Shown: positions 1-5,048 of the stretch, one piece after another
Numbering within the stretch: the first letter of the stretch is position 1
How the letters are laid out: each line of letters starts with the position of its first letter
Assembly: GCA_945957245.1 (NCBI GenBank)
Contig: CAMFLD010000112.1
Location: 1-7,925 of the forward strand
Origin: an uncultured Flavobacterium sp.
GTDB taxonomy: Bacteria > Bacteroidota > Bacteroidia > Flavobacteriales > Flavobacteriaceae
DNA: 7,925 nucleotides
Direction: 5' to 3'
Translations under genes and position numbers: made by a program
The notes under the pieces: model-generated
Told to the model about the DNA's origin: nothing
Database searches by the model: none
Seen by the model: the letters and a program-made list of their open reading frames with translations, nothing else

Positions 1-1187
1 CGGTAAATGAGGAAACTTATAATCAAAAGACCTATAACGGTAATTCCCAGAATAAGAGACTGGGTATCTTTCTTTTTAATCTCAAGCTGTTGGTGAAGCA
101 ATTCCTTTTCTTTTTTCTCATTTTGGTATTTGGCTTCTATTTCTAAAAAGGATTTGTCCCTGTTTTTATTGAAAACCGAATCACGGAGCTTTATATACTG
201 TTCCTGTGACGCTACAGTCTTCTGAAGATTTTTGCGCAGTTTGTTAAATTCGTATTCGGCCCGGTAATAATCCCGTAATTTTTCAGCTGATTTGCTTTTG
301 TTACTGTATTCCTTAGCCTTTTCAAGTATTTTTTCAGCCTTGTCCAACTGATTGGTTTTGGTAGCAATAACAGCCAGATTGGTATAATTGGTTGCCTTGT
401 TATAGTAATCGATGTCGAAACGCTCCACTTTATCTTTATCGTTTACTTCCCCAATAGCAACCGCAATCTTAATCCATTTTTCGGCTTCTTTGTATTTTCC
501 CTGCTTTAATAATGTATTGCCAATATTGTTATAAGTATGCCCATAGCCTAAAGTATCTTTTCCTTTGATATATTTAAAAACCTGTCTGTGATAAGAAAGT
601 GCCTCATTTGGTTTATTCCAGTCGTCATAGTTAATGGCAATGGCATTTAAAGCAGCTGCAATCATATCTTTGTCCCTTTTGGGCATCTTTTGGGCAAAGG
701 CTAGTGCCTTTTTTCCGTAATAGATTCCTTTTTCAAAGTTCTCAAAGTCATGATAAATGAGGGAAAGGTTGTTTGTAAAATAGTAAATCCAATAATCACT
801 TTTTTCTTTTTCAGCATTTTGAAGCCCTAAGATAGAAGCATTTATGGATTTGTCGTATTCGCCTAATTTCCTGTAGGTTTGGCTTATGTTGTTGTAGAGG
901 TAGCTGAGTGTTTTATAGTCTTTGAATTTTTCAAAAATCGGAATCGCCTTTTGGTCATATACAGTAGCACTGTCGAGCTTATTGAAGTCACCCGCTCTGG
1001 CTCCTTTGGCAAAATAGTATTCGGCTTCATCCTTATCATTTTTAATTAATTTTTTGGCTTCTTTAAAATAAAAATCTGATGAATCCTTCGACTTAAAAGC
1101 TTTGATTAATGTCTTTTTGATATCCTGTGAAAATCCGGACTGGAAACCTATCAGAATCAATAAAAAAATGGCTAATAGCTTTTTCAT
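1..1187 (-). CDS. TPR-repeat membrane sensor protein, probable histidine kinase (3' end outside window)
   Basis: The frame is open from ATG at 1187 to the left edge: 395 codons, C-terminus missing. Residues 1-21 are a signal peptide (MKKLLAIFLL start, cleavage near GFSQ-D). Residues about 95-296 hold roughly five TPR-like helical pairs, recognisable at LYNNISQTYRKLGEYDKSI, NNLSLIYHDFENFEKGI, TYNNIGNTLLKQGKYKEAE and YTNLAVIATKTNQLDKAE. A charged probable coiled coil follows (about 345-375, AKYQNEKKEKELLHQQLEIK), then one membrane helix (about 376-394, LILGITVIGLLIISFLIY). In Bacteroidota this order (signal peptide, periplasmic TPRs, coiled coil, membrane helix) usually leads into a cytoplasmic histidine kinase, less often a LuxR-type DNA-binding domain. 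The output domain is not in the window, so kinase is an inference. The start is supported by the intact signal peptide. It lies 26 bp downstream of the small membrane gene and is probably co-transcribed with it. Confidence 0.85.
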   Translation of the reverse strand, partial: MKKLLAIFLLILIGFQSGFSQDIKKTLIKAFKSKDSSDFYFKEAKKLIKNDKDEAEYYFAKGARAGDFNKLDSATVYDQKAIPIFEKFKDYKTLSYLYNNISQTYRKLGEYDKSINASILGLQNAEKEKSDYWIYYFTNNLSLIYHDFENFEKGIYYGKKALAFAQKMPKRDKDMIAAALNAIAINYDDWNKPNEALSYHRQVFKYIKGKDTLGYGHTYNNIGNTLLKQGKYKEAEKWIKIAVAIGEVNDKDKVERFDIDYYNKATNYTNLAVIATKTNQLDKAEKILEKAKEYSNKSKSAEKLRDYYRAEYEFNKLRKNLQKTVASQEQYIKLRDSVFNKNRDKSFLEIEAKYQNEKKEKELLHQQLEIKKKDTQSLILGITVIGLLIISFLIY

Positions 1188-1213
1188 CTGTTGAAGATTA
1201 TAACATAAATATA

Positions 1214-1489
1214 TCATTTTCTTGGATATAAATCTTCAATCAGTTTAAAATTTACTTCATAAATGTCTTTGGAAAGCGTAGCATTGATATGAGCTAATCG
1301 CTCCTGAAGTTCTTCTGATAATTTCAATTGACTGTCCTGAGCTTTTTGTTCCTGACTTACCTGCATAATGATTGCTTCTAATGCTCTAATCCTAGACTGG
1401 AACTTTTGTCTGTCAAGCTGGATTTTTGCGATTAAGTAAATAATTAACACCAGAAATAGTACGGTAATTAGGGCAAGGATATTGGTCAT
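1214..1489 (-). CDS. Small membrane-anchored coiled-coil protein of unknown function
   Basis: A complete 91-residue protein. Residues 3-22 form one strongly hydrophobic helix (ILALITVLFLVLIIYLIAKI). Residues about 23-70 are a charged, Gln/Glu-rich helix likely to form a coiled coil (QSRIRALEAIIMQVSQEQ and onward). A short tail ends in YPRK. There is no cleavage site or lipobox, so the helix is probably an uncleaved anchor; the topology cannot be fixed from sequence. I do not recognise a named family. It lies 26 bp upstream of the TPR sensor and 45 bp downstream of the lipoprotein gene, all on one strand, so co-transcription with the sensor is likely. A TTGTTTTG box at 1502..1509 (7 of 8 to TAnnTTTG) could drive it, but I found no matching upstream TTG. 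An accessory or scaffold role for the sensor is only a guess from position. Confidence 0.75.
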   Translation of the reverse strand: MTNILALITVLFLVLIIYLIAKIQLDRQKFQSRIRALEAIIMQVSQEQKAQDSQLKLSEELQERLAHINATLSKDIYEVNFKLIEDLYPRK

Positions 1490-1534
1490 TTGCTAAAAGT
1501 TCAAAACAATCAATTGAAATTTGGTAAAATAAAA

Positions 1535-2059
1535 TTAACTACTGAAATTTATATTAAACGCACCATTGGTAACTGCTTTCGTGTCAGTACCCGATTCGTT
1601 TTTACCCGTAAATGTGAAAGTTCCTTTTACATTGGCATCTGTCATTTCTGTAATAGTGACAGAACCTACATTTCCTGAACCCTCATAAGGTGCAGCCCAA
1701 GTTTGTGATGTAAAAGTACTTGTATTTACTTCGGTATAACTGGCTATAGTTGAGATAGAGGCTGTATCACTAATTTGATAAGTTCCTGTTGTGCCACTTG
1801 TACCTGTAATCATTAATTGAATTGCCTTGCCTGAAGCATCACTTCCCTGAATAATAATTGTCGTCATTCCACCCGAAGTGCTTTTGTGTGCAAATGTGGC
1901 TGCTGTCATTGAAGTGAAATTGGTACTTCCTGCTTTTGCCTGCATTGTTCCCAAAGCGGCGCTTCCGCCTCCACTACTGCTGCTATCGCTACTGCAGGAT
2001 GATAAGATTGTGGTTACTGCCAGCATCAGTACCAGACCGAAATGTTTTACTGTTTTCAT
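1535..2059 (-). CDS. Secreted lipoprotein, DUF6252-like
   Basis: A complete 174-residue protein. The N-terminus is a lipoprotein signal: basic start, hydrophobic core (about 8-19), then the lipobox LSSC with the lipidated Cys at 22. A Ser/Asp/Gly-rich linker follows (23-34, SSDSSSSGGGSA). The mature part is Thr/Ser/Gly-rich and probably all-beta. Its last third has VGSVTIT (131-137), VKGTFTFTGKN (144-154) and VTNGAFNI (163-170). This pattern matches my recollection of the Bacteroidota family DUF6252, small envelope lipoproteins of unknown role. The protein should be in the outer membrane; whether it faces the surface is unclear, since SSD after the Cys only weakly resembles a surface-export signal. 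No enzymatic residues stand out. It has its own plausible promoter (2085..2115) and lies 95 bp downstream of the GSCFA gene. Confidence 0.85.
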   Translation of the reverse strand: MKTVKHFGLVLMLAVTTILSSCSSDSSSSGGGSAALGTMQAKAGSTNFTSMTAATFAHKSTSGGMTTIIIQGSDASGKAIQLMITGTSGTTGTYQISDTASISTIASYTEVNTSTFTSQTWAAPYEGSGNVGSVTITEMTDANVKGTFTFTGKNESGTDTKAVTNGAFNINFSS

Positions 2060-2084
2060 AATTTGTGTTTTTAAGTTATTATCA

Positions 2085-2115
2085 CAAAATTGTCCCGAAA
2101 ACCATAGGTAAACAA
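2085..2115 (-). promoter_or_regulatory. Candidate Bacteroidota promoter for the lipoprotein gene
   Basis: Read on the minus strand, TTG (2115..2113), a 20-nt spacer and CAATTTTG (2092..2085) fit the Flavobacterium pattern TTG-N17-23-TAnnTTTG with one mismatch in the -7 box. The predicted leader to the ATG at 2059 is about 20 nt. The match is imperfect in AT-rich DNA, so confidence is moderate. Confidence 0.4.
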
Positions 2116-2154
2116 TACGGCATTTAGCGTATTTTAAAAAAAATAAGAAAATTG

Positions 2155-3105
2155 CTAGAATTTAAAATGCGGATACTGCAGTTGAAGTTTATCAATTCTT
2201 CCTTGGAGCTTTACCAAAAACTTTTGGTGAGCTTCCGTATCAGGATTAAAAGGTCTGTGTGACATGGCTTTCCTGATTCCATCAATTTCATCCATAGTAG
2301 CAATGCAGTTTTCAGCAATGTAATTTGGTGCAAAACGTTCCCAAATATAATCAATAGCAGTTTGATTGGGATGAAGCATATCTTCTGCATAAAATCGATA
2401 ATCCCTTAGCTCGTCCATCATAATTTCATAACTCGGGAAATAGGTAATGGTCGTCAACTGACGGTTGATGACATTATGAAGCGCTCCTATCAAATGGGAT
2501 TTGCTTCGTTGGTTTTCCACAAAACCATCCTTAATGTGCCTGACTGGGGAAACGGTGAAAATAAAATGGCAGTTAGGATTAATCTCTCTGACTAAATCGA
2601 AAGTGTTTTGTATGGCTCTTTCTATAGTTTCGGCAGATAACAGTTCTTTGTCAAATTGAATTTGAGGAACTTTATGGCAATTGGCTACAATACTCCCTGA
2701 TGCTTTATGGCGGTAAACCCAGGAAGTTCCATAAGTAATTTGGAAATGTGTTGCTTTAGAAATTTGAATATGGAAATCCAGAAGTATTGAATTAAGTCTT
2801 TCCAACAGAGTTTCTTTATTGGGATTAGACAACTCCGAGTGAACTTCATAACTATGCCACAAATCATTATGACAAAAAACGTCAGCATCACTAAATAATT
2901 TCTTGTGAACAGCTCTGCCAACTATATTCTCTATTGAAACCGGATTAAAAAGTATACCAAAAGGATTAACGGTTTCATCAAACTTAAAATACTCCAACTT
3001 CGCCCCGATATTTTCTGCAAAACAAGAGCCTAAAGACACTATTTTGGAATTATAATCCATTGGATTAGCTGACTTTTCAATTGGGATTTTGGTCATGAAG
3101 TTCAT
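2155..3105 (-). CDS. GSCFA-domain protein, putative SGNH/GDSL-type hydrolase
   Basis: A complete 316-residue protein. The family-naming motif G-S-C-F-A is at residues 26-30 after SKIVSL. Other conserved-looking blocks are FGILFNP (49-55), YGTSWVY (125-131), NCHKVP (142-147), SPVRHIKDG (186-194) and EDMLHPN (241-247). The layout resembles SGNH/GDSL esterases. Ser27 sits where the GDS serine would be, and Asp242 with His245 (D-x-x-H) where the catalytic Asp/His pair would be. That makes it a candidate esterase or deacylase, but no GSCFA substrate is known to me and catalysis is an inference. There is no signal peptide, so it is probably cytoplasmic. The start at 3105 is chosen because MNFMTKIPI fits the usual family N-terminus; ATG at codon 4 is the alternative. 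It diverges from the ABC exporter, with 124 bp between the starts. Confidence 0.9.
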   Translation of the reverse strand: MNFMTKIPIEKSANPMDYNSKIVSLGSCFAENIGAKLEYFKFDETVNPFGILFNPVSIENIVGRAVHKKLFSDADVFCHNDLWHSYEVHSELSNPNKETLLERLNSILLDFHIQISKATHFQITYGTSWVYRHKASGSIVANCHKVPQIQFDKELLSAETIERAIQNTFDLVREINPNCHFIFTVSPVRHIKDGFVENQRSKSHLIGALHNVINRQLTTITYFPSYEIMMDELRDYRFYAEDMLHPNQTAIDYIWERFAPNYIAENCIATMDEIDGIRKAMSHRPFNPDTEAHQKFLVKLQGRIDKLQLQYPHFKF

Positions 3106-3109
3106 GCTT

Positions 3110-3137
3110 CAAAAGTACAAAATCATTTCAAACCCAA
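3110..3137 (-). promoter_or_regulatory. Promoter for the GSCFA gene
   Basis: On the minus strand, TTG (3137..3135), a 17-nt spacer and TACTTTTG (3117..3110) match TTG-N17-23-TAnnTTTG with a perfect -7 box. Only 4 nt separate the box from the ATG at 3105, so transcription would begin at or next to the start codon. Confidence 0.55.
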
Positions 3138-3199
3138 AACTGTCTATGAAGTCATAAAGTAATATAATTCCATTAACGTCTGACTGAAGTTTTATTGTT

Positions 3200-3207
3200 T
3201 ACTTTTG
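3200..3207 (+). promoter_or_regulatory. -7 promoter box for the ABC exporter gene
   Basis: TACTTTTG is an exact TAnnTTTG match, the same 8-mer as in the divergent GSCFA promoter. It lies 22 nt before the ATG at 3230, giving a leader of about 15-20 nt. The -33 element is weak: CTG at 3180..3182 with a 17-nt spacer is the best available, which lowers confidence. Confidence 0.5.
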
Positions 3208-3229
3208 CAACACAAAATCAATATACTTC

Positions 3230-4981
3230 ATGAAATTATTATACTCTTACCTTAAAAAACACAAATCCCTGTTGTTTTTTGCACTGCTTATGGCTGCAAT
3301 CAACATCTGCTTCAGCTTATCCGATTCCATCATCACCGGAAAGTTATTGCAAAATTGCGGGGTGAAGATTTCCCGTTTCAACGGCAATGAAATAGGCTTT
3401 ATCAAAGAACTCTGCTTTTGGCTCGGATTATCATTAGGCGCCGCCATGATTTCCAGAATTACTAAGAATTTCCAGGATTATTTTACCAATATTGTTATTC
3501 AAAGAACGGGTGCCGAAATGTATACAGACGGTATCAAAAAATCACTGGATCTGCCTTATGAGGAATTTGAAGACCAGCGAAGCGGAGAAACCTTAAGCAA
3601 ATTAACCAAAGTACGCCAGGATTCCGAAAAACTGATTACGCTTTCCATATCATTGATTTTCCAGACCATCATTGGATTTATTTTTGTGATTATCTATGTG
3701 GGAAGAATTGACTACAGGATTTCACTTATCTTCCTGATTACCGCACCGATTATTGCTTTAGTAAGCTCTTATCTTGGAAAGAAAATCAAAATCGTATCTC
3801 GTAAAATAGTTACCCAAACGAATGCTTTGGCTGGTTCAACAACCGAAAGCTTAAGAAATATTGAGCTGGTAAAAAGTTTGGGCTTGACTTATCAGGAGGA
3901 AAAACGACTTAACCTCAACACTTTCAAAATCCTACAGCTGGAACTCCAGAAAATCCGTTTCATCCGAAGTCTGAGCTTCATTCAGGGAACTACGGTTCAT
4001 TTCCTTAGAACCTGTGTGGTATTCACACTATATTATTTCCTTTTCGGAGGTAAAATTATCGTGGGTGATTTGCTGACCATGGTGTTCTTTACTTTTTTTA
4101 TTTTTGGCCCACTACAGGAATTGGGAAGCTTTATTATAGCATTGAATGAAACCAAAGTATCAATGGAAAACTTTAAAGAGCTATTGAACGCTCCAAAAGA
4201 ATACCGTCCTGCGAATGCCAAACATGTTGGTGCTATTCAGGCTTTGCATTTTGATGATGTGAGTTTCAAACACAAATCGGCCAAGCATCCGGCCGTGGAG
4301 CACATCACATTTGATATTAAACAAGGTGAAACGGTTGCTTTCGTAGGACCTTCGGGTGCCGGAAAAACAACATTGGTAAAGTTGTTGGTTGGATTATATC
4401 CTCCTGCTCAAGGACATGTCAAATACAACAATATTGATTCGTCTGAAATTGATTTGCTTGATTTGAGAAAACAACTTGGATTCGTAACGCAGGATGCCCA
4501 ATTATTCTCCGGAACGATTAGGGAAAATTTACTATTTGTAAAACCAACTGCTACTGATGAAGAATTATTGGATGTATTGCACAGAGCTAGTTGTGACAAA
4601 TTATTAGCTCGTGCTTCCGACGGTCTGAGCACTACAATTGGCGAAGGCGGAATCAAGGTTTCAGGAGGTGAAAAACAACGTCTTTCTATTGCCAGAGCGA
4701 TTTTAAGGAATCCGAATCTGTTGATTTTTGATGAAGCTACTTCGGCATTGGATTCCATTACAGAAGAAGAAATTAATTCGACTATCAGAAATATTTCCGA
4801 CAAAAACAGGATTACGGTGCTTATTGCCCACAGATTATCAACAGTTATGCATGCTGACAAGATTTTTGTACTGGAACAGGGGAAAATTGTGGAACAAGGC
4901 AGACACGATGCTTTATTAGAAGAAAAAGGATTATACTATGCCATGTGGCGTCAACAGATTGGTGAACGTAAAAAAGAATAA
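3230..4981 (+). CDS. ABC exporter half-transporter (permease fused to ATPase, MsbA/LmrA-like)
   Basis: A complete 583-residue protein with a membrane domain (about 1-320) followed by an ATPase domain (about 335-580), the normal size for a type I exporter that works as a dimer. Hydrophobic helices lie near residues 13-33, 58-76, 140-158, 162-180, 255-272 and 280-304. ATPase motifs are all intact: Walker A GPSGAGKTT (373-381), Q-loop Gln421 in VTQDAQLF, signature VSGGEKQRLSIARA (477-490), Walker B LLIFDEATSALD (497-508, catalytic Glu502) and switch His534 in IAHRLST. It should export a lipid, drug or peptide across the inner membrane by ATP hydrolysis. The substrate cannot be read from sequence, and I see no peptidase domain or dedicated partner. 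It is a single-gene unit, divergent from the GSCFA gene and ended by the terminator at 4983..5013. Confidence 0.95.
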   Translation: MKLLYSYLKKHKSLLFFALLMAAINICFSLSDSIITGKLLQNCGVKISRFNGNEIGFIKELCFWLGLSLGAAMISRITKNFQDYFTNIVIQRTGAEMYTDGIKKSLDLPYEEFEDQRSGETLSKLTKVRQDSEKLITLSISLIFQTIIGFIFVIIYVGRIDYRISLIFLITAPIIALVSSYLGKKIKIVSRKIVTQTNALAGSTTESLRNIELVKSLGLTYQEEKRLNLNTFKILQLELQKIRFIRSLSFIQGTTVHFLRTCVVFTLYYFLFGGKIIVGDLLTMVFFTFFIFGPLQELGSFIIALNETKVSMENFKELLNAPKEYRPANAKHVGAIQALHFDDVSFKHKSAKHPAVEHITFDIKQGETVAFVGPSGAGKTTLVKLLVGLYPPAQGHVKYNNIDSSEIDLLDLRKQLGFVTQDAQLFSGTIRENLLFVKPTATDEELLDVLHRASCDKLLARASDGLSTTIGEGGIKVSGGEKQRLSIARAILRNPNLLIFDEATSALDSITEEEINSTIRNISDKNRITVLIAHRLSTVMHADKIFVLEQGKIVEQGRHDALLEEKGLYYAMWRQQIGERKKE

Positions 4982-4982
4982 T

Positions 4983-5013
4983 AAAAAAACCTTCCGGATT
5001 GGAAGGTTTTTTT
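4983..5013. terminator. Bidirectional intrinsic terminator between the ABC exporter and alaS
   Basis: A perfect 13-bp inverted repeat: AAAAAAACCTTCC (4983..4995), loop GGATT, GGAAGGTTTTTTT (5001..5013). The 6-bp GC-containing stem core is followed by seven T on either strand. It begins 2 bp after the ABC exporter stop and lies 34 bp beyond the alaS stop, so it can end both convergent transcripts. Confidence 0.9.
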
Positions 5014-5048
5014 GTTGTCGGTTGTAAGTTGTCTGTTGCTGGTTGATT
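5014..5048. repeat. Degenerate heptamer tandem repeat, five units
   Basis: Five consecutive 7-bp units each begin GTTG, at 5014, 5021, 5028, 5035 and 5042: GTTGTCG, GTTGTAA, GTTGTCT, GTTGCTG, GTTGATT. The phase is exact. The last unit covers two bases of the alaS stop codon (5047..5049, minus strand). The array abuts the terminator. Confidence 0.7.

Noticed and set aside
1878..2111. 77-codon plus-strand open frame across the lipoprotein start
   Set aside because: It is antisense to the lipoprotein signal peptide; its Leu/Pro-rich stretch comes from reverse reading of the Ser/Gly linker. No promoter or start context supports it.
2114..2133. 6-bp inverted repeat AATACG/CGTATT with an 8-nt loop after the GSCFA gene, considered as a terminator
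   Set aside because: The stem is short and, in the minus-strand direction, is not followed by a proper T-run; it also overlaps the lipoprotein -33 element.
2685..2921. 78-codon minus-strand frame inside the GSCFA gene
   Set aside because: It is in a different frame on the same strand as a clearly conserved protein; its hydrophobic look reflects AT-rich codons.
4408..4860. 150-codon open frame on the minus strand inside the ABC exporter
   Set aside because: It lies wholly antisense to the ATPase domain, whose motifs are intact, and its translation shows no recognisable domain. It is a frame shadow.
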